This document shows, piece by piece, positions 17,463 to 26,017 of a stretch of 64,000 nt of DNA. The stretch covers positions 62,001-126,000 of the forward strand of contig NZ_FQTV01000008.1 of the NCBI RefSeq assembly GCF_900128905.1. Direction: 5' to 3'. Source of the stretch: Bacteroides luti. Its GTDB lineage: Bacteria > Bacteroidota > Bacteroidia > Bacteroidales > Bacteroidaceae. Below the pieces are notes generated by a model. That model did not search any database and was not told the DNA's origin. It saw nothing but the letters and a program-made list of their open reading frames with translations. Made by a program: the position numbers and the translations under genes. Numbering within the stretch: the stretch's first letter is position 1; each line of letters opens with the position of its first letter.

Positions 17463-18464
17463 TTATCGGGGGATAACGGAAGATTTACGAATGATGAGTT
17501 CTGTATCAAAAATGGCCGACTCTATTGAGCCATTGCTTTCTATAGCATCGAGCAGTATTTTCACTGATTTTTGCCCCAACGCCGTCATGGGTTGCTTCAC
17601 ATAAGTAACAGGAGCATAAAAAAGATCGAATGCATCAGTCTCATCAAAGCCTACAACAGCAAGCTGATCGGGTATTTTAAGTCCCAGGCTATTAATATAT
17701 TTAAGCCCGTCAATCGTAAGTAAGTTGGTTGTAGCAAAGATAGCATCAACAGGATTATCACCAGCCAGAAACTTATCAATGGCTTTAATAACATCTTCCT
17801 GAGCATGATCGATACGCACTTCGCCTACCATGGCTTCTTCTTTTAAAAGATCCACTGCTCCTCTTACACGTTCATTCAGGTGATGCAAAGAGGTTTTATA
17901 AGATATAATACCTACCCTTCTGTGGCCGTTAGCCAATAAATGACGGATTGCTTTGCCAGCAGCATTATAATTGTCAATAGCAACATAGTTGGCGGGAATA
18001 GTAGGGAAATATCTGTCAATGAGCACAAACGGGATTCCGGTCTGCTTCAGATATAGAATCTGATCTTCACTATGTTCGGGCATAGCAACGATTAATCCAT
18101 CTACCTGACGATTGACAAACAATGTAATTAAATCGTGGGTTTTCTTCTCACTTTCATCAGAACTGCCAAAGATTACTGAATATCCGTTTTTCTTAGCCTC
18201 ATCTTCAATGATACGGGCTATCTGAGATGAAAAAGGATTGGCAATATCGGCAACAATCAAACCTATGGTTTGTGTTTTCTGTGATTTCAGACTTCTGGCT
18301 ATCTGATTAGGCTGATAGTTGAGCTCTTTAGCCGTTTTTCTGATTTTAGCTGCAACATCTTTGTTTATCCTGTTTTCGTTCTTATTGTTAAGTACATACG
18401 AAACCAAGGCAGTGGAAACTCCAACTTGCTCAGCAATGGTTTTGATTGATACTCTACTTTTCAT
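17463..18464 (-). CDS. LacI-family transcriptional repressor
   Basis: 333 aa. The N-terminal HTH (VSIKTIAEQVGVSTALVSYV) and hinge helix (NQIARSLKSQKT) lead into a periplasmic-binding-protein-like effector domain (GLIVADIANPFSSQIARIIE, DGLIVAMPEHSED, AVVGFDETDAFDL). It is immediately upstream of, and on the same strand as, the kinase-permease-porin-epimerase genes. A matching palindrome sits inside its own promoter, so it is very likely autoregulated and the local repressor, released by a sugar or sugar phosphate. Confidence 0.93.
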   Translation of the reverse strand: MKSRVSIKTIAEQVGVSTALVSYVLNNKNENRINKDVAAKIRKTAKELNYQPNQIARSLKSQKTQTIGLIVADIANPFSSQIARIIEDEAKKNGYSVIFGSSDESEKKTHDLITLFVNRQVDGLIVAMPEHSEDQILYLKQTGIPFVLIDRYFPTIPANYVAIDNYNAAGKAIRHLLANGHRRVGIISYKTSLHHLNERVRGAVDLLKEEAMVGEVRIDHAQEDVIKAIDKFLAGDNPVDAIFATTNLLTIDGLKYINSLGLKIPDQLAVVGFDETDAFDLFYAPVTYVKQPMTALGQKSVKILLDAIESNGSIESAIFDTELIIRKSSVIPR

Positions 18465-18508
18465 TGGGATAAACTTATGGTTTCTAGCTTTTAGTTAATT
18501 CAACGTGC

Positions 18509-18539
18509 CAAATATAGAAGTTTAAACGATTAAACCAAA
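18509..18539 (-). promoter_or_regulatory. lacI promoter with operator in the spacer
   Basis: On the minus strand TTTG (18536-18539), a 19 bp spacer and TATATTTG (18509-18516). The operator GTTTAAACGATTAAAC (18520-18535) fills the spacer, so a bound repressor would block RNA polymerase directly. Confidence 0.8.
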
Positions 18540-18727
18540 ATAAATCGACTAATAATTATAATCATTTAACACATATATTTATTTCGAGGTTCATTTATCC
18601 CGTAAAAAGGTTAAAACTCTAAGGATTATATGATTAAGATTACAAGATCCAACCAGATAAAACCGGCGAAACAAACAAACCACCATATTTGTTTCATATA
18701 TAATGAAGTATATATATACTTTAGCAT

Positions 18728-18822
18728 CTCGTACTTTTACGAGTTGTTTTTATCCAAATTCTATCTTATCATATTAAAAAGCAGACTTGAGGTTTTGAGT
18801 AAAGTCTCAAGTCTGTTTAACA
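18728..18822 (+). terminator. Two hairpins with T tails between divergent genes
   Basis: CTCGTA-CTTT-TACGAG (18728-18743) is followed by TTGTTTTTA. AGACTTGAG...CTCAAGTCT (18783-18814) is followed by GTTTAA and preceded on the other strand by CTTTTTAATA. The flanking genes (lacI on minus, pcm on plus) point away from here, so there is no annotated transcript for these to end; an unannotated small RNA between about 18540 and 18820 or a relic is possible. The rest of the 454 bp gap holds only the lacI promoter/operator and AT-rich DNA. Confidence 0.5.
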
Positions 18823-18918
18823 GAAATGACCAGACATTTTAGAGCTAATTTTTATACCGAACTATTGTACCTAATTCTCGCTATTATATTACAACTATAA
18901 AGTAAAGGAGTAAAAGCT

Positions 18919-19575
18919 ATGTCTGTTGAAAATGATGAAAAGTTGTTGGAGAAAGAGCGACGCATGATGGTTGAAGACCAGATTGAGTCGAGAGGAGTAA
19001 AAGGTAAAGCGCTCCTGACTGCTCTGAAAAAGATACCCAGACATCTTTTTGTTCCTGCTGATTTCCGAGAATATGCATATTCTGATCAGGCTCTACCCTC
19101 CTATTGTGGCCAGACTATTTCTCAGCCTTACATTGTTGCAATAATGACGGAAATGTTATCTCTTGATAAAAGCAGTAAAGTTCTTGAGATTGGTACCGGT
19201 ACAGGATACCAAACAACAATACTTGCCGAGCTTGCCAACGAAGTTTATACAATGGAAATTATCCCCGAGCTTCATGATATAGCAAAGAACAATCCAGTTG
19301 TTCAAAATTATAATAATATCAAGTTTATCCTTGGCGATGGTTATAAAGGATACGAAGCTGCAGCACCTTATGATGCCATAATAGTAACAGCAGCACCACC
19401 TTATGTTCCCGAAGCATTGACAAATCAACTTGCACCCGGAGGAAGAATGGTTATTCCTGTTGGTGCATACGAACAAACACTTTATCTTGTTACCAAAGAT
19501 TTAGATGACAAGATAAGTATGAAACCTCTGTTATGGGTTCAGTTTGTACCAATGATTAAGAAGAAAGATCTATAA
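18919..19575 (+). CDS. pcm: Protein-L-isoaspartate O-methyltransferase
   Basis: 218 aa. VEDQIESRGVKGKALLTALK and PRHLFVP form the N-terminal family signature; SYCGQTISQPYIVAIMTEML is the substrate-binding strand and loop; VLEIGTGTGYQT is the SAM-binding motif I; PYDAIIVTAAPPYVP follows. It repairs isoaspartyl residues in aged proteins in the cytoplasm using S-adenosylmethionine. It is a stand-alone gene with no strong -33/-7 visible upstream. Confidence 0.95.
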   Translation: MSVENDEKLLEKERRMMVEDQIESRGVKGKALLTALKKIPRHLFVPADFREYAYSDQALPSYCGQTISQPYIVAIMTEMLSLDKSSKVLEIGTGTGYQTTILAELANEVYTMEIIPELHDIAKNNPVVQNYNNIKFILGDGYKGYEAAAPYDAIIVTAAPPYVPEALTNQLAPGGRMVIPVGAYEQTLYLVTKDLDDKISMKPLLWVQFVPMIKKKDL

Positions 19576-19640
19576 TCGAAATACTATTTAAATCCTCTTA
19601 CTTAATATGGCAACAGAATATCGAGAATTAGAACAGCTAA

Positions 19641-20228
19641 TTATCCTTTTTTAATTGAATACTGATCAAAAGTCATAGAACTTGAATAAGTCATTTTGTT
19701 GTAGAGCTGATAAAATGAATCAAAGAGAAAACATTTTTTCTTCAATAGCTTATCCGAAAATACATTTTCTTCTTTTATCAGTTTTAATAATGCATTATTA
19801 ATCACTACATTATTCTCTTTATTCATGCAGTAATTCAATAGCATTGATAACGCATTATTACTAATATCCTTATCCTCTGCCAACTTATTTTTATTTTCTA
19901 AAACAAGTTTTGCTGTACATGCAATATATAAGGTAAACAAGGAAAGGTTTGATTTAATAACTTTCCCTACCGTTTTCCCAATGTCGAACTTAGTATCTGT
20001 ACTGCTAGTCATCCATAAAAATAAGATGTGTTCAGCATACTCCCTAAACAAGCTTTTTCTATCCAATGGAACGGATAATATAAAATTAGCACATTCCAAG
20101 ACTCTTTCTTCGCCAGCTGCATCGTCAATCTTTTCATTGATAAGAAAAGTGCTCAGCTGAGAAAAATCCTGCGAACAACTTCTTGCTATGAAGTCTACAG
20201 GAAGTGTTTGTGATTTTCTTGGTTTCAT
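19641..20228 (-). CDS. Hypothetical protein, paralogue of the protein at 12001
   Basis: 195 aa, helical. Residues about 35-150 align with the 163 aa secreted protein at 12001-12492: RVLECANFILSVPL, LWMTSSTDTKFDIGKTVGKVI, LFTLYIACTAKLVLEN and MLLNYCMNKENNVV. It lacks the clear signal peptide of its relative; the N terminus is MKPRKSQTLPVDFIARSCSQ. An alternative upstream start was not found. Function unknown. Confidence 0.72.
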   Translation of the reverse strand: MKPRKSQTLPVDFIARSCSQDFSQLSTFLINEKIDDAAGEERVLECANFILSVPLDRKSLFREYAEHILFLWMTSSTDTKFDIGKTVGKVIKSNLSLFTLYIACTAKLVLENKNKLAEDKDISNNALSMLLNYCMNKENNVVINNALLKLIKEENVFSDKLLKKKCFLFDSFYQLYNKMTYSSSMTFDQYSIKKG

Positions 20229-20652
20229 AAACTGCTAAGATTTGTTTCTAGATTGTGTTTATCCCTCTATTCTATACTCTCTTTTATTAGAGTGCCGTTT
20301 TATTACTTGATTCAATTATGAACATTACAAAAATAAATCATAATATAGAAATATTCAAAAAAGTGATTGGACAAATAACATACAGTATAACATTATGATT
20401 TTCAATAATTTAAATTACAAAATAGGCATATTTTAGACTTGACAAATTGGACAAATTACAACGAGTCTGGTCTATAATCTGAGAAAACAATAAAAAAACG
20501 TGTTTTACTTATTGCATAACAAATACATGTATTTAAGTTTGCTGATTAAATTCTATCCTACTTATAGATTATTCAAAATCAAGCTAAATAGGTTAAAAGA
20601 ATAACTCAAAAAGAAGAAAATATATCAAATTCAAAAAAAATATCGCAAAATG
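20229..20652. repeat. AT-rich gap with GGACAAAT repeats upstream of the trp promoter
   Basis: No gene seen. GATTGGACAAATAAC at 20365-20379 and GACAAATTGGACAAATTAC at 20441-20459 give three copies of the word GACAAAT. The rest is featureless AT-rich sequence. Confidence 0.4.
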
Positions 20653-20683
20653 TTTGCAGATTAAAACAAAGTATATAAATTTG
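20653..20683 (+). promoter_or_regulatory. trp operon promoter
   Basis: TTTG (20653-20656), a 19 bp spacer and TAAATTTG (20676-20683): an exact match to the Bacteroides -33/-7 consensus. Transcription should start near 20690, only some 10 nt before the leader-peptide ATG. Confidence 0.85.
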
Positions 20684-20699
20684 CACCCATCAAAACAAA

Positions 20700-20765
20700 A
20701 TGAGAATGAAAACAATTTTAGTAAATGCATGTTGGTGGCGCTTCTTACAACCTCGAAAGTCGTAA
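20700..20765 (+). CDS. trpL: trp leader peptide
   Basis: A 21-codon ORF beginning MRMKTILVNACWWRF and ending QPRKS before TAA at 20763-20765. Two adjacent TGG codons (12 and 13) come just before a terminator and the trpB start, the arrangement of a transcription attenuator. When charged tRNA-Trp is scarce, a ribosome stalled there would favour an antiterminator. An internal ATG at codon 3 is an alternative start. Confidence 0.85.
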   Translation: MRMKTILVNACWWRFLQPRKS

Positions 20766-20815
20766 GGAAGCAGTACTCATGTATATATACTAAATAAATT
20801 CAAAGGATATTATCA

Positions 20816-20850
20816 GAGGCCTGTCGCACTGCGACGGGCCTCTTTTTTTT
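20816..20850 (+). terminator. trp attenuator terminator
   Basis: GAGGCCTGTCGC (20816-20827) and GCGACGGGCCTC (20831-20842) form a 12 bp stem with one G-U pair and a 3 nt loop, followed by eight T residues. It lies 33 nt before the trpB start. A competing upstream pairing is likely but I could not define a long antiterminator by eye; CTTAC/GTAAG around 20745-20767 and CCTC near 20751 are candidates. Confidence 0.88.
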
Positions 20851-20882
20851 ATGCAAAATTAGAAACTAAAAAATAAAAAGTG

Positions 20883-22067
20883 ATGAAAACGTATTTAGTC
20901 AACGAAGAAGGTTATTATGGTGAATTTGGTGGAGCTTATGTTCCTGAAATTCTTTACAAGTGTGTAGAAGAATTAAAAAACAACTACCTGGATATTTTAC
21001 AAAGCGAAGACTTCAAAAAAGAATTCAATGCTTTACTCAAGGATTATGTAGGACGCCCTTCCCCACTCTATTTGGCTAATCGCCTCTCGGCAAAGTATGG
21101 TTGCAAAATTTATCTGAAAAGAGAAGACCTGAATCACACTGGAGCACACAAGATTAATAATGCTATCGGTCAGATTCTGCTTGCAAAGCGTTTGGGCAAG
21201 AAGCGAATTATTGCTGAAACCGGAGCCGGTCAACACGGTGTGGCAACAGCTACCGTATGTGCACTGATGAACATGGAATGCATTGTTTACATGGGCAAGA
21301 CAGATGTTGAACGTCAGCAACCAAATGTTCAGAGAATGAAGATGCTGGGTGCTACCGTTTGTCCGGTAACTTCAGGAAATATGACTTTAAAAGATGCTAC
21401 CAATGAAGCTATACGCGACTGGTGTTGTCATCCTTCGGATACCTATTACGTTATTGGTTCTACCGTAGGACCTCATCCTTATCCTGATATGGTTGCCCGT
21501 CTGCAATCCGTTATCAGTGAAGAGATCAAGAAACAATTACTGGAACAGGAAGGACGTGATTATCCCGATTACCTGATTGCCTGTGTTGGTGGCGGAAGCA
21601 ATGCTGCAGGTACTATTTATCATTATGTCGACGACAACCGCGTAAAGATTGTACTTGCCGAAGCAGGTGGTAAAGGTGTAGATTCCGGAATGTCGGCTGC
21701 TACTATCCAATTGGGAAAGATGGGAATTATTCACGGAGCACAAACGTTGGTTATGCAAACTGAAGACGGACAGATTGAAGAACCATATTCTATCTCTGCA
21801 GGATTGGATTATCCGGGAATCGGACCATTTCACGCTAACCTTGCTACCGAGAATCGCGCTACAATTCTTGCTATTAATGATGACGAAGCAGTGAAAGCAG
21901 CATTCGAGCTTACTCAAATTGAAGGAATTATTCCGGCGCTGGAATCTGCTCATGCACTGGGTGCTCTTAGCAAAGTAAAGTTTAAACCGGAAGATGTGGT
22001 GGTATTAACCGTTTCTGGCCGTGGAGATAAGGATATGGATACTTATATTGGATTTTTGAACGACTAA
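20883..22067 (+). CDS. trpB: Tryptophan synthase beta subunit
   Basis: 394 aa from ATG at 20883; a GTG directly in front (20880) is less likely. [12 protein letters not shown] is the N-terminal signature. Lys90 in [11 protein letters not shown] is the PLP Schiff-base lysine, GGGSNAAG binds the cofactor phosphate, and the C terminus has [11 protein letters not shown]. It joins indole and serine to make tryptophan in the alpha2-beta2 complex with TrpA, encoded last in the operon. TrpB coming first is the order known from Bacteroides. Confidence 0.97.
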   Translation: MKTYLVNEEGYYGEFGGAYVPEILYKCVEELKNNYLDILQSEDFKKEFNALLKDYVGRPSPLYLANRLSAKYGCKIYLKREDLNHTGAHKINNAIGQILLAKRLGKKRIIAETGAGQHGVATATVCALMNMECIVYMGKTDVERQQPNVQRMKMLGATVCPVTSGNMTLKDATNEAIRDWCCHPSDTYYVIGSTVGPHPYPDMVARLQSVISEEIKKQLLEQEGRDYPDYLIACVGGGSNAAGTIYHYVDDNRVKIVLAEAGGKGVDSGMSAATIQLGKMGIIHGAQTLVMQTEDGQIEEPYSISAGLDYPGIGPFHANLATENRATILAINDDEAVKAAFELTQIEGIIPALESAHALGALSKVKFKPEDVVVLTVSGRGDKDMDTYIGFLND

Positions 22068-22080
22068 ATATTAAGATAAA

Positions 22081-23487
22081 ATGAAAACATATAATTTTAA
22101 AACTATAAGCAAAACAGTACTGAGCGACTTGCATACTCCGGTAAGTGTTTACCTGAAAGTACGGGACATTTATCCTGAATCGGCTTTACTCGAGAGTTCT
22201 GATTTCCATGGAAATGTAAACAGTCACTCTTACATTGCCCTGAAACCGTTGGCAAGTATCGGAGTAAACAGCAATGTATGTACTACTCGCTTCCCTGATA
22301 ATACAGAACTAAAAGAAAACATTTCGGATGAGTTTACTGTATCTGATGCAATGAATAGTTTCATTGGTAAACTAAATGTAACGGGCGAAGATAAAAACTA
22401 CTGTGGTCTGTTTGGTTATACATCTTTCGATGCAGTACGTTACTTCGAACACATTCCGGTTCCGGAGTCTCATGATGCAAAAAACGATGCACCCGACTTA
22501 CTATATATACTATATAAATATGTGCTGATCTTTAATCACTTTAAAAACGAACTAACCTTGGTAGAGCTTTTGCAGGATGGCGAAAGCAGCAATATTGAAG
22601 AATTGGAAACAATTCTGGAAAACCGTAACTTTGCTTCCTATAACTTCTCAACCAAAGGCCCGGAAAGAAGTCCTATTACAGACGAGGAGTACAAATCGTA
22701 CGTACGCCAGGGAGTAGCTCACTGCCTTCGTGGAGACGTTTTCCAGATTGTACTTTCCCGCAGATTTGTTCAGCCATTTACTGGTGATGACTTTAAAGTT
22801 TACCGCGCTCTTCGTTCCATCAACCCTTCTCCTTATTTGTTCTACTTCGATTTCGGCGGTTTCCGCATCTTTGGTTCCTCTCCCGAAACACACTGCAAGG
22901 TAACAGATAATATTGCAAGCATTGATCCAATAGCAGGAACAACCCGTCGCACCGGAGATGTAGCAAAAGACAAAGAATTAGTAGAAGCTCTTTTGGCCGA
23001 TCCGAAGGAAAATGCAGAACACGTAATGCTGGTAGATCTTGCCCGTAACGATTTGAGTCGCAATGCTCACAACGTAAAGGTAGATTTCTATAAGGAAGTA
23101 CAATATTACAGTCACGTTATTCACCTGGTATCTCGCGTAAGTGGCGAACTCAACAAAGGTGCCGATGCAGTTAAGACATTTATTGATACTTTCCCCGCCG
23201 GAACTCTTTCGGGTGCTCCAAAGGTAAGAGCTATGCAGCTTATCTCTGAGATTGAAAAGCAAAGCCGTGGAGCTTACGGTGGTTGCATCGGATTCATCGG
23301 TCTGAACGGCGATTTAAATCAGGCCATCACTATCCGCTCTTTCGTAAGTCGGAATAACGAATTGTGGTATCAGGCCGGAGCCGGAATTGTTGCCAAGAGC
23401 AATGACGAGTACGAACTTCAGGAAGTAAACAACAAACTAGGTGCACTGAAAAAAGCAATAGATCTGGCTAGTTCATTAAAAAACTAA
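22081..23487 (+). CDS. trpE: Anthranilate synthase component I
   Basis: 468 aa. The chorismate-binding domain occupies about 200-460: DVFQIVLSRRF, NPSPYLFYFDFGGFRIFGSSPE, IAGTTRRTG, ELVEALLADPKENAEHVMLVDLARND, GTLSGAPKVRAM and YQAGAGIVAKSND are all present. Together with the TrpG amidotransferase it makes anthranilate from chorismate and glutamine. The N-terminal region carries LESSDFHGN, the LLES-like Trp feedback site, so enzyme inhibition by tryptophan is likely in addition to attenuation. It starts 13 bp after trpB. Confidence 0.96.
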   Translation: MKTYNFKTISKTVLSDLHTPVSVYLKVRDIYPESALLESSDFHGNVNSHSYIALKPLASIGVNSNVCTTRFPDNTELKENISDEFTVSDAMNSFIGKLNVTGEDKNYCGLFGYTSFDAVRYFEHIPVPESHDAKNDAPDLLYILYKYVLIFNHFKNELTLVELLQDGESSNIEELETILENRNFASYNFSTKGPERSPITDEEYKSYVRQGVAHCLRGDVFQIVLSRRFVQPFTGDDFKVYRALRSINPSPYLFYFDFGGFRIFGSSPETHCKVTDNIASIDPIAGTTRRTGDVAKDKELVEALLADPKENAEHVMLVDLARNDLSRNAHNVKVDFYKEVQYYSHVIHLVSRVSGELNKGADAVKTFIDTFPAGTLSGAPKVRAMQLISEIEKQSRGAYGGCIGFIGLNGDLNQAITIRSFVSRNNELWYQAGAGIVAKSNDEYELQEVNNKLGALKKAIDLASSLKN

Positions 23488-23501
23488 ACACACAAAAGAC
23501 A

Positions 23502-24074
23502 ATGAAAAAGATACTTATATTAGATAATTACGACTCTTTTACCTACAACCTTCTTCACCTGGTAAAAGAACTGGGATTTACTGACATAGAAGTTCATCGT
23601 AACGATAAAATAACGCTCGACGAGGTGGACAGATTCGATACAATTATCCTTTCACCGGGACCGGGTATTCCCGAAGAAGCAGGTATTCTGCTGCCACTCA
23701 TTAAGCGTTATGCACCTACTAAGAAGATTCTGGGTGTTTGTCTGGGACATCAGGCTATCGGTGAAGCTTTCGGAGCCAAACTTGAGAACTTGAAAGAGGT
23801 ATTCCACGGAGTAGAAACTCCTATCAATGTATTAAAGGAAGATTCACTCTTCAGCGGATTATCAAAGGAGATTACCGTGGGACGTTATCACTCATGGATT
23901 ATCAGCAAGGAAAATTTTCCGGAGGAACTGGAAATAACAGCCGAAGATAAACAAGGAGAAATCATGGCAATCCGTCATAAGAAGTACAACGTGAAAGGAA
24001 TTCAGTTTCATCCGGAATCGGTACTTACTCCCAAAGGACACCAAATTATCAGTAACTTTTTAAATAAGGAATAA
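23502..24074 (+). CDS. trpG: Anthranilate synthase component II (glutamine amidotransferase)
   Basis: 190 aa, single-domain class I glutamine amidotransferase. ILDNYDSFTYNL is the N-terminal signature, ILSPGPGIP the oxyanion loop, GVCLGHQAIGEAFGA carries the nucleophile Cys80, and GIQFHPESVLTPKG contains the His-Glu pair. It supplies ammonia to TrpE. It is not fused to TrpD, unlike the enterobacterial arrangement. A 150 bp gap with a repeat follows before trpD. Confidence 0.96.
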   Translation: MKKILILDNYDSFTYNLLHLVKELGFTDIEVHRNDKITLDEVDRFDTIILSPGPGIPEEAGILLPLIKRYAPTKKILGVCLGHQAIGEAFGAKLENLKEVFHGVETPINVLKEDSLFSGLSKEITVGRYHSWIISKENFPEELEITAEDKQGEIMAIRHKKYNVKGIQFHPESVLTPKGHQIISNFLNKE

Positions 24075-24101
24075 CAGAAAAACATTGCCCGGTATATCTT
24101 T

Positions 24102-24188
24102 AAAAATCATTGGGCAATAGTTCTCCGATTATTCACCTATAATTTTTATTTATTGGCGAATGGATTTTATTTATTGGCGATAAAATCC
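24102..24188. repeat. Intergenic repeat between trpG and trpD
   Basis: The 150 bp gap contains two direct copies of TTTATTTATTGGCGA (within 24143-24159 and 24164-24180); the second copy sits inside a hairpin GGATTTTA...TAAAATCC. The left part, CATTGGGCAATAGTTCTC, resembles CATTGGCCAATAATTCTC at 7975-7992 (16 of 18 positions). Confidence 0.55.
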
Positions 24189-24224
24189 AGAAGCTTTGAA
24201 ACAAAGATTTAAATAAATAACGAA

Positions 24225-25220
24225 ATGAAAAATATACTATATAAGCTCTTTGAGCATCAATACCTTAGCCGTGAAGAAGCTAAAGAGGTTCTTCAGAATA
24301 TATCTCTGGGAAAATACAACGATTCGCAAGTAGCATCGCTCATCACTGTCTTTATGATGCGTAACATCTCTGTTGATGAAATGCTGGGCTTTAAAGAAGC
24401 AATACTTGATATGCGCGTTGAAGTTGACCTTTCAGAATACAAACCTGTTGATATTGTAGGCACAGGAGGTGATGGTAAAAACACATTCAACATCTCAACA
24501 ACCGCTTGTTTTATATTGGCCGGAGCCGGTTTCAATGTAGTGAAACACGGAAACTATGGTGCAACTTCGGTAAGTGGAGCCAGTAATGTAATGGAGCAGC
24601 ACGGAGTAAAGTTCACCGCTGATGTAAACAAGCTGCGCGAAAGTATGGATAAGTGCAATATAGCTTATTTGCATGCACCGTTATTCAGTCCGGCAATGAA
24701 AGCTGTTGCTCCCATCCGTAAGAATCTGGGGGTACGTACCTTCTTTAATATGCTTGGTCCGCTGGTTAATCCTGTTATGCCTACTTATCAGTTGCTGGGA
24801 GTGTACAACTTACCTTTGATGAGACTTTACAGTTATGCTTATCAGGAAAGCGGAAGTAAGTTTGCAGTAGTACACAGTTTAGACGGATACGACGAGATCT
24901 CTTTAACCAGCGATTTCAAAGTAGTAGACTCTACAAGCGAAAAGATTTATACTCCGGAATCGTTCGGATTTAAACGTTGCACTGAAGCCGATCTCTACGG
25001 AGGCGATACTCCAGAGGAAGCTGCACAAATATTCGACAATGTGCTGAATAACAAAGCTACTGATGCACAAAAGAATTGTGTGATTGTTAATGCAGCTTTT
25101 GCCATTCAGGTTATTTGTCCGGAGAAAAGCATCGAAGAATGCATTGCCACTGCACGCGAATCACTCGAGAGTGGAAAAGCGATGGCTAAGCTTAAACAAT
25201 TTGTTGAACTAAACAGTTAA
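24225..25220 (+). CDS. trpD: Anthranilate phosphoribosyltransferase
   Basis: 331 aa. VDIVGTGGDGKNTFNISTTA is the phosphoribosyl-pyrophosphate glycine-rich loop, KHGNYGATSVSGASNVMEQHG the second conserved loop, and FNMLGPLVNP the third. It transfers phosphoribose to anthranilate. It starts after a 150 bp gap, so it may be weakly uncoupled from trpBEG, but no promoter consensus is seen in the gap. It is followed by trpC after 5 bp. Confidence 0.96.
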   Translation: MKNILYKLFEHQYLSREEAKEVLQNISLGKYNDSQVASLITVFMMRNISVDEMLGFKEAILDMRVEVDLSEYKPVDIVGTGGDGKNTFNISTTACFILAGAGFNVVKHGNYGATSVSGASNVMEQHGVKFTADVNKLRESMDKCNIAYLHAPLFSPAMKAVAPIRKNLGVRTFFNMLGPLVNPVMPTYQLLGVYNLPLMRLYSYAYQESGSKFAVVHSLDGYDEISLTSDFKVVDSTSEKIYTPESFGFKRCTEADLYGGDTPEEAAQIFDNVLNNKATDAQKNCVIVNAAFAIQVICPEKSIEECIATARESLESGKAMAKLKQFVELNS

Positions 25221-25225
25221 TATCA

Positions 25226-26008
25226 ATGAAAGATATATTGATGGATATCATTGAAGCCAAGCGGGCAACCATCTGTGAACAAAAGAAAGCAATTTCTCTT
25301 GCCGCACTTCAGGATGGAGCTGCCGAGAGCAGGAATATGTTCTCCATGCGTCAGGCTTTGGCTAATTCTTCTAGTGGCATTATTGCTGAGTTCAAACGCA
25401 AATCGCCTTCAAAAGGTTGGATAAATAAAGATGCCTCTCCGGAAGAAGTTACTGCTGCCTATGCAGCAAACGGAGCTTCAGCACTCTCAATCCTGACAGA
25501 TACTCCGTTCTTCGGAGGAAGCCTGAAGGATTTGCGCGATGCTCGTCCGGGAGTAAATATTCCTATTCTGAGAAAGGATTTCATCATTGATGAATATCAG
25601 CTTTATCAGGCTAAGATTGTTGGAGCAGATGCAATTCTTCTTATTGCCGCCGCACTGGAAAAAGAGGAATGCGCTTTTCTGGCAGGAAAGGCACACGAGC
25701 TGGGACTGGAAGTATTGCTTGAGATTCATAGTGAAAAGGAATTGGAGTATGTAAACAGCACCATCGATATGGTTGGAGTCAATAACCGGAACCTGGGAAC
25801 ATTCGTTACCGACATAGAGAATTCTTTCCGCCTTGCCAGTGCACTACCAAAGGATACTTTGCTTGTGTCCGAAAGCGGAATTTCATCTCCCGATACGGTA
25901 AAGAGATTACGTGAAGCCGGATTCCGCGGATTCCTTATCGGTGAAAACTTTATGAAGACAGACAATCCGGGAAAAGCGCTCGGAGAATTTATCAAACAGC
26001 TTAACTAA
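25226..26008 (+). CDS. trpC: Indole-3-glycerol phosphate synthase
   Basis: 260 aa, single-function enzyme not fused to TrpF. IIAEFKRKSPSKGWI is the signature with the catalytic lysine; ALSILTDTPFFGGSLKDL, PILRKDFIIDEYQ (second catalytic Lys), GVNNRNLGTF and LVSESGISSPD follow in barrel order. It closes the indole ring from carboxyphenylaminodeoxyribulose phosphate. It is tightly packed between trpD (5 bp) and trpF (9 bp). Confidence 0.96.
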   Translation: MKDILMDIIEAKRATICEQKKAISLAALQDGAAESRNMFSMRQALANSSSGIIAEFKRKSPSKGWINKDASPEEVTAAYAANGASALSILTDTPFFGGSLKDLRDARPGVNIPILRKDFIIDEYQLYQAKIVGADAILLIAAALEKEECAFLAGKAHELGLEVLLEIHSEKELEYVNSTIDMVGVNNRNLGTFVTDIENSFRLASALPKDTLLVSESGISSPDTVKRLREAGFRGFLIGENFMKTDNPGKALGEFIKQLN

Positions 26009-26017
26009 TAGAAAGAG

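Noticed and set aside
18630..18842. Plus-strand 70-codon ORF between lacI and pcm
   Set aside because: It runs through two terminator-like hairpins and has no family resemblance.
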